DNA of 64,000 nucleotides, taken from the NCBI RefSeq assembly GCF_003473485.1, contig NC_053043.1, positions 5,156,001-5,220,000 of the forward strand, in the 5' to 3' direction. The position numbers and the translations under genes were made by a program. Below, piece after piece: positions 1-12,099 of the stretch. Every line of letters begins with the position of its first letter. Positions within the stretch are counted from its first letter, which is position 1. Source of the stretch: Medicago truncatula (Eukaryota > Streptophyta > Magnoliopsida > Fabales > Fabaceae). Below the pieces are notes generated by a model that did no database searches, was not told where the DNA came from, and saw nothing but the letters and a program-made list of their open reading frames with translations.

Positions 1-1925
1 GTTATATCTTGAGATGTTTATGTGCTGCCTATGTTGCCGTTGTTGAGCTTAGTGAATCTGGAGATGATTAATTGCGTATTTTCTAGAATCGTTGGATCAA
101 TTATGATGGATTATTGTTGACTGTGATGTATATTTATATTTAAATAAATTATACATGTTGCTGAATTCTTTTCAAAGGTTGAAGTATTATTGATTGGATT
201 GTCGAGGTGAAGTCATATTTACATATATGCATTGATGAGTAGTGGTTGTCGTTGATGTTGTTGAGTTGTATGTAGATATACACGGGTGGAGTCAGTTGCA
301 TTAAGGGGTGGTGAGTCATATAAGTACATATGCATTTGTTGTTGAGTTGTATGTAGATATACACAAGTGGAGTCGTTGCATAAGCATAAAAATGGTGAGG
401 ACCTCGGTCCTGGAACGCCTTGTCGTTCAAAGCGGTGGAACACTATGTTGTTCAAAGCGGTGTTAATGGGAGGACTCATGTCCTGATAAAAAAGAATGCT
501 TTAACCATTCTATAACGGTGAGGGCTTCGGCTCTGATATGGTACCACATGCATAGTTGCATTTGTTGAGGAGTCTTAGTGGAGTTGTCATGTCTTGCATG
601 AGTCTTAGAGGTGAAGTCGGGTTGTCACATGAGTCGTTGTTGTTGGTTTTAATTACCATTTGTTGTTGATGTTGTTAATGATGATATACTTATATATTGA
701 TAAATTATTATTATGACAGGGTGTTAGATTTAATTGATGAGTTAGATATCTATTATTGATGATATTGTTGATTATGAAATATATACATATATTGGATAAT
801 TGTAGTTGTTTATATTGTTATGATGTGATGATTATGTTGTGTCGTTTATAGTATTATGAGAAGATGTTTATGATATTGATTACGATGTTATGATGACTGT
901 TTATGGTGTTGAATATGAGGTTGTTATGATGTTACATGATGATGATTATGAATGTTGTGATGATGATTATGTGATGTTATCTATGAGTTGTTAAATGTTA
1001 CATGATGATGATTATGAATGTTGTGATGATGATTATGTGATGTTATCTATGAGTTGTTAAATGTACTTGATGATGGTTATGTTAAGTTGATAAGTTGTCT
1101 TTTATTCATGAATTGCTAATGGAATGTTTGATGAATAATTATTATTATGAAATGATGATGTCACGTATAGTTGCTAAGTTGTCCCATATTCATGAGTTGT
1201 TAATAAGGTGCTTAGTGGAGAATGTTAATACAAATTAATGATGTTGTTATGTGTATATGAACTATGAATATGATGTTGTTACGTTGTTTATGTCATTGAT
1301 TATAAAGTTGTCATGTTGTATACGAATTATGAGTATGATGTTATATGATTATGATTAAGATGTTGATTATGAAGTTAAATGATGCTGTTATGATGATTGT
1401 TAATGATATCGAGTTATGACTGTTGATATGATGAGTACATGATATGGTTTAGGAGTCGTTAAAAGAATTACTATTACTAATTAATAGAGTTTAAGTTGTT
1501 AGTTGCATTTGATGAATTATACATTATTATTATTGATTGTGAATCTCACCCCTTCTGCTTGAAAATGTTGCCCTTCGTATGGGTAACTTGCAGGTATTAA
1601 AGTTTAGTAGGAGTGGTGGCTCAAGTGTCTTAGGGCTCTGATACGTAACGGGAGGGGTCTTTAGTGGCTATTTCTCTTTCCTTTACGTACATGCTATGTT
1701 TTGATGTTGATTTACTGAACTTATAATGCGTTTGATGAGGCCTGCGTGCCAAAACTTATTTATGATGATGAACTTAATCCGCTGCGAAGTATTTGAATTA
1801 ATTATGTTGAAAGATAATTTGTTAATTATCTGTTTTATGATTTTTAGAAGTGTAGCATTCCGTTATTTGATGATTACTCTGATTAATTAAATGAAATTTC
1901 TAAGTCGGGAAAACGGGGTGTTACA

Positions 1926-1940
1926 ATTGGTATCAGAGCA
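1926..1940 (+). other. Primer-binding site of the LTR element
   Basis: TTGGTATCAGAGCAGG immediately follows the LTR end and matches the plant initiator-Met tRNA 3' end (complement TGGTATCAGAGC), the most common primer of plant LTR elements. Confidence 0.85.
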
Positions 1941-3141
1941 GGTTGGTCCGTCCGGCCAAGTAGTAGAGTCGTGTTGAGCCACATAGGTTAGAGTGTCAAC
2001 TTAATGTTGTCTAAGTTGTTGAAGTCGGAGTTGAAGCTGTTGTTGGTGACTATTTATGTTCAGGTGTTTTGTGAGAGGTGGTATACTCTTATGTTGTTGT
2101 TTATAAGGGGTTGTGTACTCATATGGGTAGTTAATGGTTGTTGATTTTCGTTGTTTTTCTAAATTCTTTTGATGACTTTTTCGCTGATTTCGTGTTCTTT
2201 TATGTTACTATAGTTATATGTTTGATTTTCGTTAATGGAACTGTGATGTTTATATGTGAATTTTTATACATCATGCTCGTACGTTAATATAGTTGTTTTG
2301 ATAGGATTATATACGATCGGTAAAAGCTTTAAATGTTATCGTTTCATGTTTCTGATCTTGATATATGAGATGCATGATATTTGTGAAAGCATGTTTCTGT
2401 TTTCTATTTTTTTTTCTTTTATATGTCAATCTGCCAAAATCGGTTTACACATTTAATATTGATTTATGAAATATGTTATGAGAGAGTTTTAAAGATCCTT
2501 AAAACATGTTAATTATTCTCGCTTTCGGTGACATTACTTTGTGCATTATGGTTTCATATGATTTTATTATATTTAGAATAGTGAAAAAGACCTTTAAAAC
2601 ATATAACTGGTTTTACTTTGAAAATGTTTCTAACGGTGATATCATAACTTGGATTTAGAAAATGGATGCTCTTAATCATATGTTAGTTGACAAGCTTTTA
2701 GAATTCAATGAATAACAAATGAGATTTTCTCCATTTTAAACTTTGATTTCAAAGTTCTTCCGTTTACTTTAGATGATGACTTATTTGATGATGTGTATAG
2801 ATGTGTTATATAAATATGAGTTATTTAAAGATGTGTGATTCATAGATATGTTATTTTGTGTATTTGTGACTAGTCCTAACAGCAAAGTCGTTGTTGTTGT
2901 CGTTGCCGCTGTTGTCGTCAATGTCATTAAAGTTGTAAGTTGTCTTTCCAAAGAATTGGAGTCTTAAGTTGTTAATGTTTATTAAGTGATTATGTTTGAA
3001 TGATTAACTTAATGTGGTTTGTATGTTTTGATTGAAGGTTATATCTGGCTATATATAGTTTAAGGGTATTTATGCACTAACTGAATTCATTTTCTTTTGC
3101 TTTGAATTTCGAGGACGAAATTCTTTTAAGAGGGGTAGAGT

Positions 3142-6100
3142 TGTAACGCCCTCCTTGAATTATTTGATTATTTAATTATTTTTATTGAGTTAGGATATAT
3201 TTATATAATTTATGTGATTTTAAATAATATTGGTTGATTATGTGGTGTGTATTATTTCATTATATAGTTTATTTTAATATAAATTAGAATAATGTGAGAA
3301 TTAATATTATTTTGGAGGTTGGGGAGTTAATTAGGAATTAATAGAATTAAGGGGAGTTTAATGAAATAAAGGAGGAGTTATATTTTGGGAGTTAGGAAAA
3401 GAAAAGGTTAGAAGCAGTTTTACGTGAAACAAGTTTTGGGGAGAGAAAAACCAAGGACAAGGGAGAGAAGAGCAAGTAGAGCCAAGGGAATCTGATCGTT
3501 GTGCATTTTCTTCTGAATTAAGGTAAGGGTGAGACTATCTCTCAATAATCATAATCTATAATTTCTGAAAATTGACCTAATTGCATAGTTTTGGAAATTA
3601 AATTGAGGGTTAGGGTTTGATGATGATTTTGACGGGAATGGGTATTGATCATGTTAATTCTGTTGTAACGTAATGTTTAGAATGAAAACTTAATCTATAC
3701 TGTTGTTGTGATCATAAATTGATTGAAATTATGATTGATTGGATGAATTGATGAAGATTTGTATGATGGTGGAATGATCTGTATTTGTTGTTGTTGATGC
3801 ATGTTTTATGTTCCTTTAGATGTCTAATTGTATAATGAACCTATAAACAATATTTGGAAACATGTTTGGGCATTGGGAGATCAAAATTGGGGGTTTTGGG
3901 GTGAAAAATGGTTTAAACCCGTGAAAAATTATGCAGGAACGATGACTGTTCGCTTAAGCGAGCCGGAAGCGAGCTGTAAGCGAACAGCTACTGTAAGTAG
4001 TTCGCTTAAGCGAAGAACCGTTCGCTTAAGCGAAATGCCTTTTTACAGCATTTCTCATTTTGCGTTCTTGTGTCTTTTTCACACGTTTCTATTTTGAATA
4101 GGCCTTTGGTGTAAACATGAAAGTTGTAGATAATTTTGTTAGCTTTCCAATGGCTTTGGTTTGACTCTAAAATGATTTTTGGTTTAGGAGTTATGATGAA
4201 AATACTCCAAGTAGGTCTTAGGGAAATTTTATGAAAATTCAGCAAAACATTTTCCAAGTTAATCCAAAACTGGTGGGATAATTCCAAGGCTCAAAACTAG
4301 AAGTAATATGAGTGTAATTAAGGTGTTTAAGAGTATTTAACCCATGTTGTGAGTTGACCCTTGGGGTAGGAATGGAGGTTGATTATAGTACTGTTGATGT
4401 TGAGTGAGTCAGATATAATATGATTTGATGTTGTTAGTAATGAGATATATTTGTATATGCATTATGTGGGTTATATAAGATGTTTAAGTTGATATTGATT
4501 ATCATTTGATATTGTTATATCTTGAGATGTTTATGTGCTGCCTATGTTGCCGTTGTTGAGCTTAGTGAATCTGGAGATGATTAATTGCGTATTTTCTAGA
4601 ATCGTTGGATCAATTATGATGGATTATTGTTGACTGTGATGTATATTTATATTTAAATAAATTATACATGTTGCTGAATTCTTTTCAAAGGTTGAAGTAT
4701 TATTGATTGGATTGTCGAGGTGAAGTCATATTTACATATATGCATTGATGAGTAGTGGTTGTCGTTGATGTTGTTGAGTTGTATGTAGATATACACGGGT
4801 GGAGTCAGTTGCATTAAGGGGTGGTGAGTCATATAAGTACATATGCATTTGTTGTTGAGTTGTATGTAGATATACACAAGTGGAGTCGTTGCATAAGCAT
4901 AAAAATGGTGAGGACCTCGGTCCTGGAACGCCTTGTCGTTCAAAGCGGTGGAACACTATGTTGTTCAAAGCGGTGTTAATGGGAGGACTCATGTCCTGAT
5001 AAAAAAGAATGCTTTAACCATTCTATAACGGTGAGGGCTTCGGCTCTGATATGGTACCACATGCATAGTTGCATTTGTTGAGGAGTCTTAGTGGAGTTGT
5101 CATGTCTTGCATGAGTCTTAGAGGTGAAGTCGGGTTGTCACATGAGTCGTTGTTGTTGGTTTTAATTACCATTTGTTGTTGATGTTGTTAATGATGATAT
5201 ACTTATATATTGATAAATTATTATTATGACAGGGTGTTAGATTTAATTGATGAGTTAGATATCTATTATTGATGATATTGTTGATTATGAAATATATACA
5301 TATATTGGATAATTGTAGTTGTTTATATTGTTATGATGTGATGATTATGTTGTGTCGTTTATAGTATTATGAGAAGATGTTTATGATATTGATTACGATG
5401 TTATGATGACTGTTTATGGTGTTGAATATGAGGTTGTTATGATGTTACATGATGATGATTATGAATGTTGTGATGATGATTATGTGATGTTATCTATGAG
5501 TTGTTAAATGTTACATGATGATGATTATGAATGTTGTGATGATGATTATGTGATGTTATCTATGAGTTGTTAAATGTACTTGATGATGGTTATGTTAAGT
5601 TGATAAGTTGTCTTTTATTCATGAATTGCTAATGGAATGTTTGATGAATAATTATTATTATGAAATGATGATGTCACGTATAGTTGCTAAGTTGTCCCAT
5701 ATTCATGAGTTGTTAATAAGGTGCTTAGTGGAGAATGTTAATACAAATTAATGATGTTGTTATGTGTATATGAACTATGAATATGATGTTGTTACGTTGT
5801 TTATGTCATTGATTATAAAGTTGTCATGTTGTATACGAATTATGAGTATGATGTTATATGATTATGATTAAGATGTTGATTATGAAGTTAAATGATGCTG
5901 TTATGATGATTGTTAATGATATCGAGTTATGACTGTTGATATGATGAGTACATGATATGGTTTAGGAGTCGTTAAAAGAATTACTATTACTAATTAATAG
6001 AGTTTAAGTTGTTAGTTGCATTTGATGAATTATACATTATTATTATTGATTGTGAATCTCACCCCTTCTGCTTGAAAATGTTGCCCTTCGTATGGGTAAC

Positions 6101-6438
6101 TTGCAGGTATTAAAGTTTAGTAGGAGTGGTGGCTCAAGTGTCTTAGGGCTCTGATACGTAACGGGAGGGGTCTTTAGTGGCTATTTCTCTTTCCTTTACG
6201 TACATGCTATGTTTTGATGTTGATTTACTGAACTTATAATGCGTTTGATAAGGCCTGCGTGCCAAAACTTATTTATGATGATGAACTTAATCCGCTGCGA
6301 AGTATTTGAATTAATTATGTTGAAAGATAATTTGTTAATTATCTGTTTTATGATTTTTAGAAGTGTAGCATTCCGTTATTTGATGATTACTCTGATTAAT
6401 TAAATGAAATTTCTAAGTCGGGAAAACGGGGTGTTACA
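3142..6438 (+). repeat. 3' LTR (complete, about 3.3 kb)
   Basis: Begins TGTAACGCC after the polypurine tract and ends GGTGTTACA. Holds two adjacent 66-bp copies at 5444-5509 and 5510-5575 (mirrored at 931-996 and 997-1062 in the left LTR), many TGATGAT/TGTTGTTGA runs, and three copies of a GC-rich palindrome at 3949-4034. The five bases after it are CCTCC; their match before the 5' LTR lies outside the window. Confidence 0.9.
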
Positions 6439-7578
6439 CCTCCCTTTCTCTCTCCTTCATCCTCCCCACACGCTTCACCTTCTTCTCTTCAACCACTGGC
6501 TGGAGCTTCGTGATGTTCATCTTGTTCGGTGGCACCAACGGGCGTAGGGGTTGCAGACGGTATCAGACTTCGCCGATCGATTACTTCGCTTGACCTTTCA
6601 TTGTCCTATCACTGGCCGAAGGATCTTCCACCGATTTTGGCAGAGAATACTACCAATGTTGCCTTACTTCGTCGTTTGAATCTATTTACGACGTCGTTCA
6701 CGGAGGGGTTCAAGTCTAACCAAATCAAATCCGTCCACTTCATGGTTCCCTAATTTGGAACACTTTCTCGTTGCTTGCACTTTCGATGAGATACATCGGT
6801 TTCCAGAAATCTTTTCTTTTTCAAAATCTGATTTTGTTTGTTTGATTAGTTTTGATTTCTGGATTACAGGAAGAGTTTTTCAGATTGAAGGTTTTACAGA
6901 TTGGTGGTGGGTCTCATGGATTGATATGATAATACCAAGGTTGAAGATGAAGTGACAAAAAGATATAGTGTGGATGGACCATAATAAAATCTATGTTCCT
7001 CTTTAATCTAATGGACATAATCTACTTTTTCATGGTGGAAAATTCTTTCCCTCACCCACCCTAAATGCCACCAAATGCCACCCGTATAGCCAAGAGAGTG
7101 GAGTATATCTCAATGAAAATTACGTCAAGTCAAGAAACATTGCATTGGACCACGTAAATTATAAGTTTGTTGTTGTTAATATTATTTAACCTTAAAATGA
7201 TTAATATAATTAAAAAGATCATAATAATTACCTTAAAAATTTTAATTTAAGTCATTGATTAAATTGAAGACCTGTGTTCTAAATGAATGTTGAAATTATC
7301 ATGTTGAACATTTTTCATCCGAATTGAAACCAGGACCTTGATGTGTGAGTTTAATGGTGTTTACTATTTCGTCTACTAAGAAAATTGGAGTCCTAAGAGA
7401 ACAAAATAAATGTCCAAGAGAAGTTTCTACACACTTGTTTGCACACCTTCATAGTAAATTTACAGTGCAATCACCATCAAACTCAAATTCACTAGATAAA
7501 AATTTACAAAGGTTAGGATACGGAACAATGGCAAACAAAACAAAACAAAACAAAACAAAGAAGAAGAAGAAAAAAGAA
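6439..7578. other. Intergenic, nothing firmly identified
   Basis: The first 500 bases are CT-rich and less AT-rich than the surroundings, and resemble a 5' UTR or exon of an old gene, but the open frames are short, lack a clear splice partner and match no family I know. After 6960 the sequence is plain AT-rich spacer. Confidence 0.5.
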
Positions 7579-7755
7579 CTAATGAGATTGAAAGTGAATC
7601 CTCCTAGGTTGAGAAGAAACAAAGGGAAGATTACGTAGTATGAGAAAACGAACCCTTCGAGGTACAGGTGCAGAATTGAAAACCTGTTCCACCATCCTTG
7701 CCAGTAACGCCGTGTATTCCTCCATCACCTCCGCTACAATCGCCACCAGTATCAT
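7579..7755 (-). CDS. Small 58-residue protein, unknown function
   Basis: A minus-strand frame opens farther upstream, but I place the start at the ATG at 7755 (MILVAIVAEVMEEYTALLAR...), because a TATATATA box on the same strand lies at 7796-7803, upstream of this ATG and downstream of the longer frame's start. The product would have an N-terminal hydrophobic/amphipathic helix with acidic residues, then a short basic stretch (PVPRRVRFLILRNLPF, about residues 30-45) and a basic tail. There is no classical signal peptide with a cleavage site that I can point to. The arrangement AEVMEEYT...PRRVRFLILR-LPF seems familiar to me from small uncharacterised plant proteins, but I cannot name the family. 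The TATA-to-ATG distance is short, so the transcription start is unsure. It may be a genuine microprotein gene; without homologs in hand this is only probable. Confidence 0.55.
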   Translation of the reverse strand: MILVAIVAEVMEEYTALLARMVEQVFNSAPVPRRVRFLILRNLPFVSSQPRRIHFQSH

Positions 7756-7902
7756 CTTTCTAGTTGAATTTGAATCCAAATGAAATATGTTGTCGTATAT
7801 ATAAGAGAAAGTTGAGTCAACAAAGAAAGTTATGATATATAAGGAGAGTGGGTGACTTGAGTAGCTGGTAATATTTGACAGTTTTGTTAAAAGCGGCGCC
7901 AC

Positions 7903-8735
7903 TGTTATTGGAGAGTCATGAGCCGGTTTCCGGTATTTTAGGTTTTCAGTGTGCTCTCTTTACTTACTTTAGTTTTGTTTTTGTTGGTGTGGTTTCTATC
8001 TTGATCTTATCCTCTTGCATAGCTTTATTTATTCATTTATTGTTTCTGGGAATTGTTTTTTAATGTCATTTTCAACTCATAAAATAGAAGAGAAAGAGAC
8101 ATGTGTATGTGGTCATGTGAAGATGATGGCATGGCATCATACCATTGGGAGGTTTTTTTTCTTTCTGATCAAGTAGTATGCCGTTGACACTTGTGCCGCC
8201 ACATTAACGGCTAATTAATTATCCAATTAGTTTAAGGATGTTGCTAATGGTCATTGGTTAAAGATTCAAAAATAAAAATAAATTAACCAAAAAAGAATGG
8301 GTGTGAAAATAAATTGACTGTGACAAATTATTCACCTATTGTCTATGTTTGGAAAATAAAATAGTAGATAATTCATAAGTTAACCACAACGCATAAGCCA
8401 ACACATTAAACTTGTAGTGTTTGGAAAATTTTCGATTTACCACTAGTGTTTTTTATTGCATTATATGGTTTCATAATCAAAAAAGTGGTTAATTAGTTGA
8501 TGAATATAAAATAATATAAAAATATATTTTGAATTCATATTTTTAATAAGATATCAAATATGAAATTGAGAAAAAGAAATATGTTATAAGCTCAAACTTA
8601 CTTGAAGTGAAGTAGTAAAAAAAAACTATAAATCCGTGAAAAATAATGTTCTAGTAGAATATATTTTTATGAACTTATAAGTTATCTATGCTAAAAATAA
8701 AACTTTGCAAAACAAAACCATGATTTTATTGAATG
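7903..8735. other. Intergenic AT-rich spacer
   Basis: Upstream side of the 58-residue gene. I see no frame of note, no clear terminal repeats and no RNA gene. Confidence 0.5.
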
Positions 8736-8880
8736 CTCCATCCGTTTTAAAACATAAGCAAATTTTACTTTTTAGGTTCATTCAATTAATGATGTATGTG
8801 GTTTATAATATGGACCACATACATCATTAATTAAATGAACCTAAAAAGTAAAATTTATTTATATTTTGAAACGGAAGAAG
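8736..8880. mobile_element. Stowaway-like MITE (foldback)
   Basis: The ends CTCCATCCGTTTTAAAACA and, inverted, CTTCTTCCGTTTCAAAATA are the 'CTCCCTCCGT' ends of plant Stowaway (Tc1/mariner-derived) MITEs. Nearly the whole 145 bp folds back on itself: the arms meet near 8800-8815 at TATGTGGT/ACCACATA. A TA follows the right end at 8881; the left TA is degraded. Confidence 0.8.
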
Positions 8881-9917
8881 TACTCAACATCCAATTATTT
8901 GTCAAAAAAAAAAACATCCATCCAATTATTTGACACGAACATCGCTTTTATTATTTGACGGTGACACGAAATAACTCCCCTAAAAAAAAATTGCCTTATC
9001 TAAACTCAATATGTGATGCTTGTTGCTAGTGTTTTTCTAAATTTGGTATTTACCGTCCGGACACTATGACTATCTATAATTGCATTTTCCACAAAAAGGA
9101 AAATACAGTAGTTTTATCTACTAGTCAACTTTAGACCATTTACAATGGCCTATTGAATGCCATTTTCAATATATTGAAACGATTAGAGAGGGATATTGAA
9201 AATGAGAGAAGAGGAAAGAGGTGATGAAAGGGTTAAACATATTGAAATTTTGAACCGAGAGGCCACGCGTCGCGTTTCTGTTAGCCAAGCTGAGCGCGTG
9301 TGATGCACGCGCCGACAGGGCGCGTCTGTAGTAGGTTGCCGCGGAGAGAGAAGGTTGTTTGGATAAAGTTGTGACATGTGGTACTTCACGATTGGCTGCT
9401 TCGATTTTTATCTTCTTAATAATTTGGACTCGATTATTTCATTGCAAATTTTTTTTTTTTTTTTTTTACCAAAATTCGTGAATTTTTATTCTCTACAATA
9501 GAGACTTGGATCATTTGATTTGGACACAGAAAAAAAAAAAAAAAAACAAGTTTTTCACTCTCTTAATCTTATTATTAGCATTTCTTTTGATGTTTTAGTC
9601 TTTATTTAGTGAAATAGATCTCAATAATAATCAATTCAACACCCAAAATTTTTTTAATTACCTATTTAGCTACCAAAATCCAAACAATTATCAACACCCA
9701 AATCAATTTTCCAACCAACATCTTCAAAACCCAAATCAATTTCCCAACCAACATTCTCAAAATCCAAATCAATTTCCCAATCAACATCCTCAAAACATGC
9801 CTAATTTTGGTTTTCATCAAATTTCAATCACTCATCATCCTCTGTTCCAAACAACTTTAATTCATATCATAGATCTATGATGGGATATCCATCTCAAACA
9901 CCCCATTTAATGATTAT

Positions 9918-10424
9918 ATGTCAATGGTGAATGAAAATTTTCAGAGTGTTGGTGAATATCCTGAATATTCAACACAAATAAATCGCGGTGGAATGACAAG
10001 AGCTAATGAAGTCACTCCAATTCCAGAGGATACAACTCCTAAGAGCAAGAGAAATCCGCAACCAGGATGGAACACTGAACAAAATTTGGTGCTAATTAGT
10101 GGGTGGATAAAATTTGGAACATGCAGTGTTGTCGGGAGAAACCAGACAAGTGAAACATATTGGGGTAAAATTGCTGAGTATTGTAATGAGCATTGCTCAT
10201 TTGATCCTCCGCGTGATGTAATTGCTTGCCGAAACCGTTTTAATTATATGAGCAAAGTAATAAATAAATGGATTGGTGCTTATGAAAGCGCTAAGCGTTT
10301 GCAAGGAAGCGGTTGGTCGGAAGATGATGTTTTGGCAAAAGCGCAGGAATTATTTGCATGTGGGAAGAATGTTCAATTTACTTTAAAGGAGAAAGTATGT
10401 CCTGTAATATGGCATACTATCTAG
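9918..10424 (+). pseudogene. Harbinger ORF1 (Myb/SANT-like DNA-binding protein), truncated
   Basis: The frame from ATG 9918 contains a trihelix/SANT-like region (about residues 48-130: PGWNTEQNLVLISGWIKFG..., ...TYWGKIAEYCNEH..., CRNRFNYMSKVINKW) typical of the accessory ORF1 protein that PIF/Harbinger elements use with their transposase to bind their ends. Such proteins are often mis-annotated in plants as glutathione S-transferase T3-like. The real N-terminus lies upstream (9640-9917), displaced by a frameshift just before the ATG, where a run of C reads CCCCATTTAATG. The C-terminus after about residue 155 is foreign: it reads across the deletion junction into transposase sequence in the wrong frame. 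Broken and not expected to work. Confidence 0.85.
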
Positions 10425-10849
10425 CTGATGGTATCTACCCTTCTTATCCAATTTTCGTCAAATCAATTAGACTTCCTCAAAGTAAACCCGATAAGTTATT
10501 TGCAAAACATCAGGAGAGTTGTCGGAAGGACATCGAACGTGCTTTTGGAGTGCTTCAAGCTCGATTTAAAATCATCAGTGAACCAGCTCGCTTGTGGGAC
10601 ATAGCCGATTTGGGTATCATCATGAGGTCATGCATCATATTACATAATATGATTGTTGAGGATAAACGAGATACATATGCTCAACGTTGGACCGATTTTG
10701 AGCAACCTGGGGGAAGTGGATCTAGTACACCGCAACCATACTCGACCGAGGTGTTACCAGCTTTTGCAAATCATGTGCGTGCTAGATCCGAGTTGCGTGA
10801 TCCAAATGTTCATCACGAATTGCAAGCAGATCTAGTGAAGCACGTATGA
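10395..10849 (+). pseudogene. Harbinger DDE transposase, C-terminal fragment
   Basis: The frame reads NMAYYLADGIYPSY..., with the second catalytic Asp region (YLADGIYP), then RKDIERAFGVLQARFKII, which holds the catalytic Glu of the DDE triad, and the conserved SCIILHNMIVED block. This is the DDE_Tnp_4/ALP1-like fold. The first two thirds of the protein, including the first Asp, are missing. A start codon at 10358 belongs to ORF1 sequence in another frame and is not the transposase start. Confidence 0.9.
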
Positions 10850-11294
10850 ACAAAGTTTGGAATGTATCGTGATTGAAGATGATTTGTATCATACTAAATA
10901 AATTATTTGTGTGTTGTATGCTTAGTTTGTTGTCTTGCATTTTAAGTTATTTGTGTGTCGCGTGCTTAGTTTGTTGTATTGTATTTTAAGTTGAGAAAAT
11001 AAAAATAAATTATTTTACAAAATTTTGTTTTTCCAAAAAAACTAAAAAATGAATAGTTAATTGTATTATTTTAATTTAATTATAATCGATAATTTTATGT
11101 AATTATAAAAACAAAAATTAAATAAGAATAAGAAATAAAAAGTGGTGGGGTAGGGTGTTGAATGAAAAATCATTGCAGAGGGTAAAAGTTAAATGAGTGT
11201 TGAATAAAGAGAGAGAAAATGATGTGGAGTGTTGGAAATTAAAAAAATGGGTGTTGAAGGGTATTGAAAGAAAAAACCATTGGGGATGGTCTTA

Positions 11295-12085
11295 TTAGGC
11301 AATATTTGGCTATAATTGTTCAATTCACATCATGTACAGAAGAGAAAACAGGTTTTTTTCCCCAAGATCGATGTTGTAAATATGTGACACAATTATTCAC
11401 CTTTGATTTAAAATTGATGGATGAAATGATTTGCAGTGGACTTTTAAATTTGAACAGTTTGATATCAAATCAATGATTGAGATTAAGTGATCACTACTGC
11501 CAGACTGTGTGCTTTTATAAATTTAGGCAGTCTAAATTCATATCTATTTTGCATCTGGATTCAAGATTCTTATGGGTGGTATGAATGGGTTCCACTGAAT
11601 ATATTATATTATCTCACACTTCCCTATTATTTAAATCATTCAACTACATTTTCTAAATATTCATACTACTCTCCAAAACTTTAAAACGGGTCCCACAAAA
11701 TTTTATAATATACATCACAATTATATTTTATATTAATATATATAGCACCTTTTGAGGTAATAATTAATTTTATATTAGTTTATAAACTCAACAAAGAACA
11801 AAGCCACGGTAGGAATGCAGTGCTACGGTTGCCTCAATATACCATTGCCAAAAGGCCAAATATCTTTACCACATTGACACAATGGCTTTGGGAAAAGTAA
11901 AACCATTGTAATAGTCAACCGATGTGTATGCTCTTAGACCATCCAAACAATGATGGTGTCTCAAATTTTAAGACTTCGTATTTATAGGTACTCTCAAGTA
12001 CTCTCATTAAGGAGAAATAATTTTGGGTACCTGTAAGACATAAAGTCTCAATGAAGACCTCAAATCTTAAGTGAGATTTACATTT
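11295..12085. other. Intergenic AT-rich spacer
   Basis: No supportable gene. Short open frames only. It sits between the Harbinger element and a SINE. Confidence 0.5.
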
Positions 12086-12099
12086 TTAAATGTTAGAAT

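Larger units (their letters stand above)
1..6438 (+). mobile_element. Long-LTR, non-coding (LARD-like) LTR retrotransposon, 5' end outside window
   Basis: Bases 1-1925 recur almost perfectly at 4514-6438 (I saw one difference by eye). The right-hand copy can be followed back to 3142, so the LTR is about 3.3 kb and starts TGTAAC and ends GTTACA, a perfect terminal inverted repeat. Directly after the left LTR (1926 on) comes TTGGTATCAGAGC, the plant initiator-Met tRNA primer-binding site, and before the right LTR lies a purine-rich tract (AAGAGGGGTAGAGT, about 3129-3141). The interior (1926-3141) is only about 1.2 kb and shows no gag or pol frame. That is the layout of a LARD-type non-autonomous element, probably driven by a Ty3/gypsy partner. 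The near-identical LTRs mean a very recent insertion, probably tens of thousands of years. About 1.37 kb of the 5' LTR and its flank lie outside the window. The minus-strand open frames inside the LTRs are chance frames. Confidence 0.9.
9134..11291 (+). mobile_element. PIF/Harbinger transposon derivative, internally deleted
   Basis: The ends are imperfect inverted repeats (GACCATTTACAATGG left; GACCATCCCCAATGG when the right end is read inward) flanked by a 3-bp target duplication TTA at 9131-9133 and 11292-11294, diagnostic of PIF/Harbinger. Inside lie the remains of both usual genes: the Myb/SANT-like ORF1 (9918-10424) and the C-terminal third of the DDE transposase (about 10400-10849). Sequence at 9640-9917 encodes the low-complexity Asn/Gln/Pro-rich N-terminus of ORF1 but is out of frame with it. 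A deletion removed the end of ORF1, the space between the genes and most of the transposase, so the copy cannot move itself. Confidence 0.92.

Noticed and set aside
149-479. Minus-strand open frames in the left LTR, repeated at 4662-4992
   Set aside because: They lie in LTR non-coding repeats, occur twice because the LTR does, and have repeat-driven sequence.
6529-6955. Two adjacent plus-strand frames after the LTR element
   Set aside because: No ATG context, domain or splice partner; one starts from a non-ATG codon.
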